Shown: positions 54,233 through 64,000 of the stretch, one piece after another
How the letters are laid out: each line of letters opens with the position of its first letter
Position numbering within the stretch: position 1 is the first letter of the stretch
Assembly: GCA_047495785.1 (NCBI GenBank)
Contig: JBLDXI010000020.1
Span: 3,100,001 to 3,164,000 of the forward strand
DNA: 64,000 nt
DNA from: Lepidodermella squamata
Taxonomy: Eukaryota; Gastrotricha
Direction of reading: 5' to 3'
Made by a program: the position numbers and the translations under genes
The notes under the pieces: generated by a model
The model's input: the letters and a program-made list of their open reading frames with translations, nothing else
Database searches by the model: none
What the model was told of the DNA's origin: nothing

Positions 54233-54316
54233 GTCTATATTAGTAGTCGAGAAATTTATTTTCGCTTTCTTCTCGCCTGAACTTTATTCATCGGCAAAAT
54301 TTTTAGTGGATATTGA

Positions 54317-54598
54317 TTATTTTCTAATTTCAGCCTGTTTTTCTTGTTGCTGATTAGCAGTTAAGAGGCTGCTATAAAGAGACTCGAACTTAATCTTCTC
54401 TTTTTCCATGTCTAACAATTTTCGCTCAATTTCTTTCTCCGATCCTTTTTTCATCTTTTCGAGTTCCCTGTACTGTTTACTTAACGTTTTGTATCCTACG
54501 GAAATATCCTTAATTTCTTGTTTACACCGCTCTAGGATGCTTTCATAATCTTCCATCATTTCAATCACTTCTGTCAGCGCTACGAATGTATCTGGCAT
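54317..54598 (-). CDS. Coiled-coil protein, copy 2 (shorter)
   Basis: 93 residues, about 80 percent similar to the 121-residue neighbour but ending at EIRK, where the other continues for 28 residues. The promoter region (TATATAGACATG, with gagaaatttattttcgc upstream) is duplicated as well. A recent tandem duplication with a truncated C-terminus. Confidence 0.6.
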   Translation of the reverse strand: MPDTFVALTEVIEMMEDYESILERCKQEIKDISVGYKTLSKQYRELEKMKKGSEKEIERKLLDMEKEKIKFESLYSSLLTANQQQEKQAEIRK

Positions 54599-54621
54599 GT
54601 CTATATAAGTTGTGGAGAAAT

Positions 54622-54918
54622 TTATTTTCGCTTTCTTCTCGCCTGAACCTCATTCATTGACATAATTTTTACTGGATACTGATTATTCTCTTCCGGGGGT
54701 AGTAAATTCACCTTAATATTGCCTCCATGCTGATGTTTATAGCCGGAGTTTTCTCTAAATTCTTGATTCGAGCCTAGCCATTTCTGTAAATTATAATATA
54801 TCATCCCTTTGCTCACGTTGAATTTCGCCGCAATTTGTAATACAGGAGTTTTGCCTTTAAAATATTCTTCAATAATTTTGGCTTTAGTTTCTGTGCTTAT
54901 TTGTTTCGTTCTCAACAT
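54622..54918 (-). CDS. Helix-turn-helix protein
   Basis: 98 residues. ISTETKAKIIEEYFKGKT, followed by LQIAAKFNVSKGMIYYNLQKW (split here by motif), is a transposase/Psq-type helix-turn-helix. A basic C-terminus follows. Probably a DNA-binding regulator of the element. TCTG, a variant of the TCTA motif, starts 18 nt before the ATG. Confidence 0.7.
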   Translation of the reverse strand: MLRTKQISTETKAKIIEEYFKGKTPVLQIAAKFNVSKGMIYYNLQKWLGSNQEFRENSGYKHQHGGNIKVNLLPPEENNQYPVKIMSMNEVQARRKRK

Positions 54919-54936
54919 ACTTACCTTATATACAGA
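54919..54936 (-). promoter_or_regulatory. TCTG variant promoter motif of HTH gene
   Basis: Read on the minus strand TCTGTATATAAGGTAAGT precedes the ATG (18 nt), combining a TCTA-like start with TATATAA. Confidence 0.4.
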
Positions 54937-54939
54937 AAT

Positions 54940-55860
54940 TTTTTTAAAGTTTGAAAGTCTGAACGTTTAAACGTTTGAACTTCGCAGGCGTTGGCATGTG
55001 CCCTTTTACAAGCATATTTACACGTTTGAACGGTTGAAAGCTTGAACGTTTGAACGTTTGAAAGCTTGAATGTTTGAACGTTCGAATTATCAGTGTAAAT
55101 TGTCAGATCAGCATGATATCGGTCGAACAGCCCAACTCGGCGATTACAGTTTCGAATCATCGGCCGACTTTGCGGATTAAAATCGCCTGCGGCTAACCTC
55201 GATTGCGGCTAAAAATTGTGACCGAATTTATTTTTCAAATTTGCCCGGGTTTTATGAATTATCAGCTGATTTTGTGTATAACAGCTAAACTTGAGAAACA
55301 AGTTACAAATTTATTATTCTGAAAATTCCGAAGATGTCGCATACAAATCGCCTGCGGCTAACCTTGGGTTAATTATGACCGAATTTACTTTTCATCGCAT
55401 TTTTTGGCGTTGACAGAGCAGACATTACATCATCTTATAAGCTGCTATTCGCATTCGTAGACATAGATCATATGAATCGGTAGGCTCTGCTGAAACTCCT
55501 AGACCTTAGGAAAATTTGGTTGTCAAATCTCTCACAACGCTGGACACTGAAAATTGTTGAACCTTCGTTTGAAATCTGAACGTTCAAACGTTCGAACTTC
55601 ATAGGCGTTGGCATGTACCCTTTTACCAGCATATTTACACGTTTGAACGGTTGAAAGCTTGAATGTTTGAACGTTCGAATTATCAGTGTAAGTTTGAAGA
55701 TTAGATCTTTGTCAGATCAGGGTATTTAGCAAGATATCGGTCGAACAGCCCAACACATTCACGCTTACTGTTTCGAATTCAGTGAATCATCAGCCGTCTT
55801 CACGAATGAAAATCGCATGCGGCCAACCTTGGGTTTATTGTGACCGAATTTTTAATTCCT
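54940..55860. repeat. AACGTT-rich and duplicated noncoding repeats
   Basis: Two related blocks (54950-55100 and 55570-55700) share ggcgttggcatgt, cccttttac, agcatatttacacgtttg and many overlapping GAACGTTT/AAACGTTC palindromes. A second motif (aaaatcgcctgcggctaacc...gaccgaattta) recurs near 55179, 55347 and 55807. No gene seen. Such iterated palindromes could bind a regulator or act in replication. Confidence 0.7.
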
Positions 55861-56009
55861 TAATTCTTGGCTTCAGCATAGTCAGTTACATGAAGCGCGA
55901 GAGTAACTCTCTGAATGTAATGAACGATACAGTCGAGCTAGCCAACGTGACTTTCCGTCCACAAGTGCCGGCTAAACCTCTGCGCGACGAGATTGGAGAT
56001 CGGACGTAC

Positions 56010-56720
56010 GCCGAAATCGCGATTTCTGATACCGATTTCGACACGATCAACGCCGAATTTTTACAGTGGCCGTTGATAGTTTGTACAGAATTTCAAGGGC
56101 TATCTAATGATATAAAATTTACAGAACGGCGATACTGGGTTTCGACTGAAAATTGATTTGTCAGCCAAATTGATTTGTCATCTAGGCCAAAATCGCGATT
56201 TCTGAGGCCGATTTCGACCCGATCGTTGCCGAATTTGTACAGCGGCTGTTGGCAGCTTGTACAGAAGTTCAAGGGCTATCTAATGATATAAAAATTATAG
56301 AGTGACGATACTTGATTCGCCTTGAAATTGCGATCAAAATCAGTTGATTTAGCATGCCAGCAATGCCAAAAAAGATATTTCTAGAGCCGATTTGTACCAT
56401 ATCGACGCTGAATTTTTACAGCGGCCGTTGTTAGTTTATATAGAATTTCAAGGGCTATCTAAAGGTATAAAATTCATGGAACGGTGATACTGGTTTCCGG
56501 CTAAAATAGCGATCTAAGTCGGTCAAATTGGCGTTCCGCCACAGCCAAAATCGTGATTTCCGAAGCCGATTTCGACATAATCGGCGGCGTTCTTGTTCAG
56601 CGGGCGCTGTTAGTTTGTACAGAATTTCAAGGGCTATCTAGTGATATAAAATTTATAGAACGGTGATACTGGGTTCGCCTGGAAATTGCAAGAAAAGTCG
56701 GTCAAATTGGTGTGCTAAAT
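56010..56720 (+). repeat. 179-bp tandem repeat, four divergent units
   Basis: Units start at about 56010, 56188, 56368 and 56547. The best conserved core is gtacagaatttcaagggctatcta-tgatataaaatt. Units differ by about 20-25 percent, so the array is old. A 124-codon frame at 55782 runs into it and is not supported as a gene. Confidence 0.8.
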
Positions 56721-57153
56721 CTAAACGCCATTTTTAATTTTTTATTGCCTGATTCCCAGAGATGTTGACTCTGTCTGCTTTGAACTATTGCCTAGCACGC
56801 GCTCAAGACTTCGTCAAATTTTTTAATTGTTTCCGTTCATTCTCAGGACGGTACTGGATACATTTGAAGATTTACCATTGCGCTCAAAAGTGCAACTTGG
56901 GCGTGGACCCGTAGGCTGTAGGTGCTCATAGATAAATTCACTGAAGTTTAGTGCTTTCCGACCGAGTGTAGTATCTTTGGAGATTTACCATGAATACGGT
57001 GTCCAAATGCATTGAGCTCTATGGTAGTGCTCTATGGAGCTCCATGGATTCTACGGAAAAAACTCACAGTGAATGCAAGTGCGGTAATTTTTAAGGAGGC
57101 TGAAAGCATTCGCTATTATAATTTCAGCATTTCACATTTCACATTTCACTAAG
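56721..57153. other. Leader of right Polinton cargo gene
   Basis: No repeat or gene recognised. Just before the ATG is a short iteration (catttcacatttcacatttcac). Confidence 0.35.
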
Positions 57154-57718
57154 ATGAATAGCTCTCTCTGCGTGTCATTGCTTTTAATAATGGCCATCGC
57201 ATCAACCATTGCGATCAGCTGCTACGATAACCAAAAGGACAGCACATCACCACCCTCGGTTTTTGTTGGATGTCGTGCATGTTATGTAATTTTAGCCATT
57301 ATTTCAAATCAAACCAAGTCTATAAATGAATTTTTTATAGCTTCTAGCCTACAGCGCTCAACGTGGGTCAATGACCTACAACCATTCTTGCATCAGAAAT
57401 GCAGAAGTACCATGCAATACTCAAACCTCGGCTGCAGCATATTCCGGAACAGTTACCACGTCCTGTGTATGCTGTAGTGATTGGTGCAATTATAAGGCCT
57501 CTCCGTGCTATTTTACCGTAGACTCCCCTGTTATGCTCTACCTTAATACCAGCGGAGCATGGCAGGGGGCATTCGGCTCTAATACCGCAAATTCATATGA
57601 CGTATCAACTTCGGCCACCATAATCTCATCTACGAAGCGTAATTTCTCCCCTTTACCCTCCTCGAGTCATAATATTCTGATCCTAGGACTTGGTTTGGCC
57701 TTCACGTCTGGCCTATAA
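57154..57718 (+). CDS. Ly6-type GPI-anchored protein, right cargo
   Basis: Exons 57154-57285 and 57341-57718 join in phase 0 over a 55-bp intron (gtaatt...ttttttatag), giving about 169 residues. A signal peptide covers residues 1-20. The C-terminal half of the cysteine-rich part has TTSCVCCSDWCN, the CC-x2-D-x-CN-like ending of Ly6/three-finger proteins. The last 20 residues (SSHNILILGLGLAFTSGL) form a GPI-signal-like hydrophobic tail. It should sit on the outer cell surface. Such genes are typical of animals, so it is probably captured from a host. It lies about 190 bp inside the right TIR. Effect on host or element unknown. Confidence 0.65.
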
Positions 57719-57915
57719 AAAAATTCAGGCCAATGAATACCGCCACATGCCTTATTGAAAAAAAATGTACACTTAAATATTACTTTGAATAAACGAAAAA
57801 ACGTTTTAAGCCACTGCGGATTTTTTAATGTCGCAATGAATAGACATTCTCTGTAAGAAGGTTCAATGAGTTATTTTTGCCTTTCACAATGCCGAGTGCC
57901 AAATGATGAAAATCC
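57719..57915. other. Spacer between cargo gene and right TIR
   Basis: Contains AATAAA at 57788-57793, about 70 bp after the Ly6-type gene stop, a likely polyadenylation signal. No gene. Confidence 0.45.
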
Positions 57916-58205
57916 ATTGAGCAGGACGTCCTATCCGGAGTAAATTTCATTTCTAGGTGGTGTTCTGAAAACCACCCCTTTTCAGGCTGTTCTCAAAATT
58001 TTAAGATCGGAAAATTCGGACGACCGCTGAAACTCAATTTAATTTGAGCTGGATATGTCTAGGCGGCGATTTTGACTCTTTGGTGATGATTTTTGCATTT
58101 CGCATAGCCCATGCGAAAAGCCGAAGATTTGCCGCGGAGAATATGATAAAAGATGAAAATTTTATTTTGAGGTGGCTGGCCCAGCTTCGGCCGATTCCTA
58201 CTGCT
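57916..58205 (-). repeat. Polinton terminal inverted repeat, right
   Basis: Reverse complement aligns to 33773-34062 at roughly 90 percent identity. Stem-loop at 58098-58118. Confidence 0.9.
58098..58118 (-). repeat. Stem-loop in right TIR, loop inverted relative to left
   Basis: On the plus strand this reads the same (TTTCGCAT AGCCC ATGCGAAA) as the left TIR on the plus strand, although the flanking TIR sequence is inverted. The loop is therefore flipped. Confidence 0.85.
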
Positions 58206-58211
58206 TTCATG
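58206..58211 (+). repeat. Target-site duplication TTCATG, right
   Basis: Same hexamer as 33767-33772. Removing the element and one copy restores an uninterrupted satellite unit (ccaattcatgtcattcaatt). Confidence 0.9.
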
Positions 58212-59340
58212 TCATTCAATTGTTACCCCGATTAATTTTTACAACAAACCTATCGAAACTTCGAAACTTAACTTAAATTATATTATCCAACCTTCATGTT
58301 TTGTTATTTGCGTTCTCGTCATCAGTGTCATCGATTCTCCCAATTCATGTCATTCAGTTGTTACCCCGATTAATTTTTACAACAACCTCTCGAAACTTCG
58401 AAACTTTAGCTCAAACCTTCTTGTTTTGTTCTTTTTGCGTTCTCGTCATCAGTGACATGGATTCTACCAATTCATGTCATTCAATTGTTACCCTGATTGT
58501 TTTTTTACAACAAACTCTCGAAACTTCGAAACTTCAAAACATGGTCGTGGGTTCGAACCAGATTTCTCCTTTTTCTACTCATCAATTTGTTCTTTAACCT
58601 TCACGCATTCGTTGTTGGCGTTTTCGTCATCAGCTACATCGATTCTACCAATTCATGTCATTCAATAGTTCTTTTGTTTGTTTTTCACAACAAAGTCTCA
58701 CTTCAAAACATGGTCGTGGTTTCGAATCCGATCTCTGGTCGTTCCGCTCTCAAATTTTATTCTTCAACCTTCCTGTTTTGTTATGTGCGTACTCGTCATC
58801 AGTGACATTGATTCTCCCAATTCATGTCATTCAGTTGTTACCCCGATTAATTTTTACAACAACCTCTCGAAACTTCGAAACTTTAGCTCAAACCTTCTTG
58901 TTTTGTTCTTTTTGCGTTCTCGTCATCAGTGACATGGATTCTACCAATTCATGTCATTCAATTGTTACCCTGATTGTTTTTTTACAACAAACTCTCGAAA
59001 CTTCGAAACTTCAAAACATGGTCGTGGGTTCGAACCAGATCTCTCCTTTTTCTACTCATCAATTTGTTCTTCAACCTGCACGCATTCGTTGTTGGCGTTT
59101 TCGTCATCAGCTACATCGATTCTACCAATTCATGTCATTCAATTGTTAACTCGATTTTACAACATCTTCTCGAAATTTTATGAAAGCGAATAAATGTTCA
59201 ACTACTCTTTAACGTGCATTCTTCTCTAAATATTTCCAAGCCATTCAAAAATACGTTGGACGGTTCCTGAGCGAACCCGAAATTACTACTTATCTATAAA
59301 CACCTAATCAGGAGAACATTCAAATTTACAATTCAATTTC
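58212..59340 (+). repeat. Satellite units right of the Polinton
   Basis: About six units of the dispersed family, several nearly identical to each other. 58834-59340 duplicates 24436-24944. The reading frames here are repeat-derived. Confidence 0.8.
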
Positions 59341-59966
59341 ATGTTTCATCAACATTGGGGTGAGGGGGAAGCACCGTCCCCTCCAACGACGTGGAGGGGA
59401 TCTCGTAGGGGTGGTTCGAGTCCGTACCCATTACCCAGGAGAGTAGAGAAAAAGAAAGAAAAGGCTAGCGCAGCGTAAGCCTTGTCGAACTCTCCTGGAT
59501 GGGGGCGCGACTCTGGGAGTTCCGAAGGAACGCCAGTTCCTTTACACGTGTTTTACACATACGCCGTAGATTACCACGAACGAAGTGAGATTTCATCCCA
59601 ACAGGGGGGCCCGAGAACGCGTTGGTTAACAGGACATTCTCCGATGAAGCCGCCCGATTTATGGTAGTATCCTGGACCCCTCAGGACCTCCCAGAAACTT
59701 TTTCAGCTCTAACGGACCTTCCGTTGATTTTCTAGAAATTAGGACGGTTTTTTCCTATTTTACCGTATTTTTTGGTCACGTGACCCGGAATGGGTAGTAT
59801 ATGAGGGGACAGTAGGAGGATATGATAAGGACACCAAAAAACTAACCACGCTAACCAGAGTATCCAAGCCAGCTGACAGGCTGGCCCCTCGCCCCTGGGG
59901 GAGAGGGGCCTACAATAAATCAACAATGCTAGCTGGCGACCAAAGAGCAAACGACGAAAAGGCAAT
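59341..59966 (+). repeat. Structured repeat R, copy R5
   Basis: The left half equals R3; the centre and right half equal R1. It thus joins the left flank of R3 to the right flank of R1, suggesting recombination inside R. Confidence 0.8.
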
Positions 59967-61129
59967 ATACGTATAAGTCAAGGTCAATTGAACAATTCTG
60001 CGGCGAATAAATTGTGCATTTTCCATATACAACAATAGGTTTACATGTAATCGACAACGGAGAATCCGAATATGACGTTCATTTTGTTATGAAGCAATTA
60101 TAACCCAATGATAGCCCCTCCAACTAATTTTTCTGTTCACTGCTATGGAGTTGGCATGGTTATATTTTTTATTAAATAACATAATGCAGTTCAAGTTTCA
60201 GGGCTCGAAGTTTTAAAGCACATTTTTAAGTGAGCGGTTCAATAACGCACTGTCTTATTTCCATATTCATATGCATGCGCAGAAACAAAAAAAAATAATA
60301 ATAACAATAAAAAATTAAAAGAAAATGTGTCGCGGCCGGGACTCGAACCCTCCATTAACTGCATTTCACAACGTTACACTGAAACCACTCGGCCACAACA
60401 CATCTGACATATCCATCGCAAATTAAATTTCAATTAAATATTCAACGAAATTATCAAAACAGTTTCCAGCGCCTTCCGGGAATCGGACGCGTCTCTATAT
60501 AATTTATTCACTATATAATTCGCTACGCAGTGGTTCGGAAGGCAGTGGTTCGATTGCTGCTCACATCACATTTTTCCTTCTCATTTTTTCTTCTTAAAAT
60601 CAGATTTATTTCTGTTTAATTTTTTTGCAGAGTGAGCAATAAAAAATAAACGTTTACCATTCACGTGAATCTTCATGAGTACAAAGTGCATGCCTGTCAT
60701 ATGGCCGACACGCGATTCAGCATCAGCTGTTTCACGGCGCAGCGGCGGCAACAGCAAGCAGACGGTTCGATCCGGTATTCAACCATCATTCACAACGATT
60801 TATTTCTCTTCAAAACAACCTCTATTTCCCTAATCATTAGAATTACTTATGCTGCCAGCTCCTATCAATCTATCTTCCGCTCGAATCGATAACATTGTGA
60901 CAATGTTGCTCTCTCAGGTTTGCTAGTATATTATTCCCAGTTCATATCACCATTCCCACTATAATTACAGCTACTGGATGAAATGGCGATTTCAACACTG
61001 TTGTCCACTTTGGTTTTCCATGGTCACTACTCCCTACCAGAAAGCGGTGAGTACATTATTTTCCTCATTCATTTTTTTTACTATTGTAAAATTTATTGAT
61101 TTTTTCATTCATTAACACGTTTTTTTTGC
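59967..61129. repeat. Upstream region of third Helitron-like copy
   Basis: Repeats 8106-9269 with an offset of 51860; I noticed only a single difference (cgtataag versus cgtaaaag). The tRNA-like relic lies at 60326-60402 on the minus strand. Confidence 0.9.
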
Positions 61130-63257
61130 TCCCCAATATTTTCTTTCGTCGTTATGCTCCCGTATTCGACGTTTTCGCCATCAGCAACGTCGATTCCACT
61201 AATTCATGTCATTTAATTTTACCCTGATTTACTTTTTTCAAGAATTTTTTCAAACTTTGAAATTCCAAACCAAGGTCGTAGGTTGGTGCCCGACCTCTCA
61301 TTTTTTCGCCCTCAAATATTTTCTTTCATCGATATGCTCCCGTTCTCGACGTTTTCGCCATCAGCAACGTCGATTCCACTAATTCATGTCAATTAATTTT
61401 ACCCTGATTTACTTTTTTCAAGAATTTTTTCAAACTTTGAAATTCCAAACCAAGGTCGTAGGTTGGTGCCCGACCTCTCATTTTTTCGCCCTCAAATATT
61501 TTCTTTCATCGATATGCTCCCGTTCTCGACGTTTTCGCCATCAGCAACGTCGATTCCACTAATTCATGTCAATTAATTTTACCCTGATTTACTTTTTTCA
61601 AGAATTTTTTCAAACTTTGAAATTCCAAACCAAGGTCGTAGGTTGGTGCCCGACCTCTCATTTTTTCGCCCTCAAATATTTTCTTTCATCGATATGCTCC
61701 CGTTCTCGACGTTTTCGCCATCAGCAACGTCGATTCCACTAATTCATGTCAATTAATTTTACCCTGATTTACTTTTTTCAAGAATTTTTTCAAACTTTGA
61801 AATTCCAAACCAAGGTCGTAGGTTGGTGCCCGACCTCTCATTTTTTCGCCCTCAAATATTTTCTTTCATCGATATGCTCCCGTTCTCGACGTTTTCGCCA
61901 TCAGCAACGTCGATTCCACTAATTCATGTCAATTAATTTTACCCTGATTTACTTTTTTCAAGAATTTTTTCAAACTTTGAAATTCCAAACCAAGGTCGTA
62001 GGTTGGTGCCCGACCTCTCATTTTTTCGCCCTCAAATATTTTCTTTCATCGATATGCTCCCGTTCTCGACGTTTTCGCCATCAGCAACGTCGATTCCACT
62101 AATTCATGTCAATTAATTTTACCCTGATTTACTTTTTTCAAGAATTTTTTCTAACTTTGAAATTCCAAACCAAGGTCGTAGGTTGGTGCCCGACCTCTCA
62201 TTTTTTCGCCCTCAAATATTTTCTTTCATCGATATGCTCCCGTTCTCGACGTTTTCGCCATCAGCAACGTCGATTCCACTAATTCATGTCAATTAATTTT
62301 ACCCTGATTTACTTTTTTCAAGAATTTTTTCAAACTTTGAAATTCCAAACCAAGGTCGTAGGTTGGTGCCCGACCTCTCATTTTTTCGCCCTCAAATATT
62401 TTCTTTCATCGATATGCTCCCGTTCTCGACGTTTTCGCCATCAGCAACGTCGATTCCACTAATTCATGTCAATTAATTTTACCCTGATTAACTTTTTTCA
62501 AGAATTTTTTCAAACTTTGAAATCCCAAACCAAGGTCGTAGGTTGGTGCCCGACCTCTCATTTTTTCGCCCTCAAATATTTTCTTTCATCGATATGCTCC
62601 CGTTCTCGACGTTTTCGCCATCAGCAACGTCGATTCCACTAATTCATGTCAATTAATTTTACCCTGATTTACTTTTTTCAAGAATTTTTTCAAACTTTGA
62701 AATTCCAAACCAAGGTCGTAGGTTGGTGCCCGACCTCTCATTTTTTCGCCCTCAAATATTTTCTTTCATCGATATGCTCCCGTTCTCGACGTTTTCGCCA
62801 TCAGCAACGTCGATTCCACTAATTCATGTAAATTAATTCTACCCTGATTTACTTTTTTCAAGAATTTTTTCAAACTTTGAAATCCCAAACCAAGGTCGTA
62901 GGTTGGTGCCCGACCTCTCATTTTTTCGCCCTCAAATATTTTCTTTCATCGATATGCTCCCGTTCTCGACGTTTTCGCCATCAGCAACGTCGATTCCACT
63001 AATTCATGTCAATTAATTTTACCCTGATTTACTTTTTTCAAGAATTTTTTCAAACTTTGAAATCCCAAACCAAGGTCGTAGGTTGGTGCCCGACCTCTCA
63101 TTTTTTCGCCCTCAAATATTTTCTTTCATCGATATGCTCCCGTTCTCGAAGTTTTCGCCATCAGCAACGTCGATTCCACTAATTCATGTCAATTAATTTT
63201 ACCCTGATTTACTTTTTTCAAGAATTTTTTCAAACTTTGAAATTCCAAACGAAGGTC
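61130..63257 (+). repeat. 180-bp tandem satellite array, 12 units
   Basis: Same array as 9270-11217 but with one additional unit, placed before the ctaacttt variant (five standard units precede it here, four in the other copy). Downstream variant units keep the same order. Confidence 0.95.
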
Positions 63258-63565
63258 ATTTTTTTGAATTTTAGAATTTCGGAAATTTATATTAGCATTT
63301 CATTTTTTTTTATTTTTTCTCTTTTTTACCAGTTTGCGAATCGAATGACCGATGTTGCACATGCTGTAATCAAATGGCTGAAAACGATTTCAAGACGAAG
63401 TGATTTGTGATTTTTCAAACGTGCTACTTCATTTGAACGTTGTTTACCAGCTTTGCTGTATGATGCTTTTTAAATTATATTGTTCCAAACCCCATTTTCG
63501 CTGACCCAGGCAGTAATAGGGTAGAGATGCCGTCTCAATGCCCGGCTATGCAGTTAAATAGCCAA

Positions 63566-63671
63566 CCGACGTTGGAATAGTCGGTATAAACTTCCACCGT
63601 CCCGGCTCAGACGGCGAAAACGACCACGTCTTGGTGAGACGGTAAAAAAAACTCCGACAAGGCAAGGTCGG
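63566..63671 (+). promoter_or_regulatory. Four tandem small hairpins, third copy
   Basis: Same as 11526-11631, offset 52040. Confidence 0.5.
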
Positions 63672-63957
63672 TAAAAAACTTCCAAAATGTCCGCAGGGCT
63701 GAGCGACCAGCGCCCTCACTGTGATTCGTCACAAATACTAAGCTGGAAGGGAACCTATGACGATCTGTCAGGCATCTTCGGATCCGAGGTTTCTCCCCGA
63801 TATTTCAATTATTGATGTGCATTGGTAATTTCAATAAAATATGTTTTTCATTTCAATATATTTTTTTTAATTGATGTTCTTCATTCCATTCGCATATGGT
63901 GTTATTTTTTATTTATCTAGTTTTATGATGACAATTTTGTGATTATGAACTGGAATC

Positions 63958-64000
63958 ATGGTGAAACCGCCTAATTGGAAGCCAAAATCGAAGGGATCGC
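63958..64000 (+). CDS. Helitron-like Rep-helicase, copy C (start only)
   Basis: First 14 codons of exon 1, identical to the start of copy B; the rest lies beyond the window. Confidence 0.7.
   Translation, partial: MVKPPNWKPKSKGS

Larger units (their letters stand above)
33773..58205. mobile_element. Complete Polinton/Maverick element
   Basis: 24433 bp from AGCAGTAGG to CCTACTGCT, with terminal inverted repeats of about 290 bp and a TTCATG duplication. It encodes the diagnostic Polinton set: protein-primed DNA polymerase B, retroviral-type integrase, FtsK/HerA-type packaging ATPase, adenain-type cysteine protease, a major capsid candidate and a penton-like minor capsid protein. Gene order is left cargo, polymerase and integrase on the minus strand, a plus-strand virion cluster (46112-53563), small minus-strand genes, a repeat-rich noncoding stretch, then right cargo. 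All core frames are open, so the element may be recently active. The only damage seen is in the duplicated array 43013-46036. Confidence 0.95.

Noticed and set aside
55782-56156. 124-codon frame in the Polinton right arm
   Set aside because: It overlaps a diverged tandem repeat, has no usual upstream motif and no recognisable domain.

Overview
The window is eukaryotic, most likely an invertebrate metazoan. Genes carry short GT-AG introns (mostly 49-60 bp) with T-rich acceptors, AATAAA signals are present, and two large eukaryotic mobile elements sit in a background of repeats. The species cannot be named from the sequence; compact introns would suit a nematode-like genome, but that is only a guess.

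Region 1 (1-22480) holds two head-to-tail copies of a Helitron-like rolling-circle element with a repeat distance of 14999 bp. Copy A is cut by the window edge (exons 9-25, 1-7007). Copy B is complete. I could join 25 exons (11918-22006) into one open frame of about 2678 codons with consistent splice phases. It encodes zinc fingers, a HUH/two-tyrosine Rep nuclease and a PIF1-type helicase. A third copy starts at the right edge (63958-64000). Each copy is preceded by about 4 kb of noncoding DNA: a roughly 620-bp GC-rich structured repeat (here 'R'), tRNA-like relics, an array of 180-bp tandem repeats (11 units in one copy, 12 in the other) and four small hairpins in a row just upstream of the gene.

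Region 2 (22480-33772) has no convincing genes. It contains further R copies, a 1.58-kb near-identical duplication, a dispersed satellite of about 180-200 bp carrying a tRNA B-box-like motif, a 280-bp inverted repeat and a small MITE.

Region 3 (33773-58205) is a complete Polinton/Maverick of 24433 bp. It starts AG and ends CT, has terminal inverted repeats of about 290 bp and a 6-bp TTCATG target-site duplication, and interrupts one satellite unit. It encodes protein-primed DNA polymerase B; a fused parvovirus-like PLA2/integrase/chromodomain protein; and a plus-strand virion cluster of packaging ATPase, penton-like protein, pVI-like protein, major capsid candidate, pX-like protein, adenain-type protease, zinc ribbon, VLTF3-like protein, fibre-like protein and membrane protein. 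Small minus-strand genes follow. Spliced cargo genes lie next to both TIRs, including a Ly6-type GPI-anchored candidate.

The most interesting signal is in the Polinton. About ten genes carry TCTA(GT) 16-18 nt before the ATG, followed by an AT-rich stretch. This resembles the TCTA late promoter of the giant virus CroV and the virophage Mavirus, and the same element encodes a possible VLTF3-type late transcription factor. Also notable are tandem amplification of the PLA2 domain together with the PLA2/ATPase divergent promoter, and a TIR stem-loop whose loop is inverted between the two ends.

Region 4 (58206-64000) resumes the interrupted satellite, then R, the 180-bp array, the hairpins and the start of the third Helitron-like copy.
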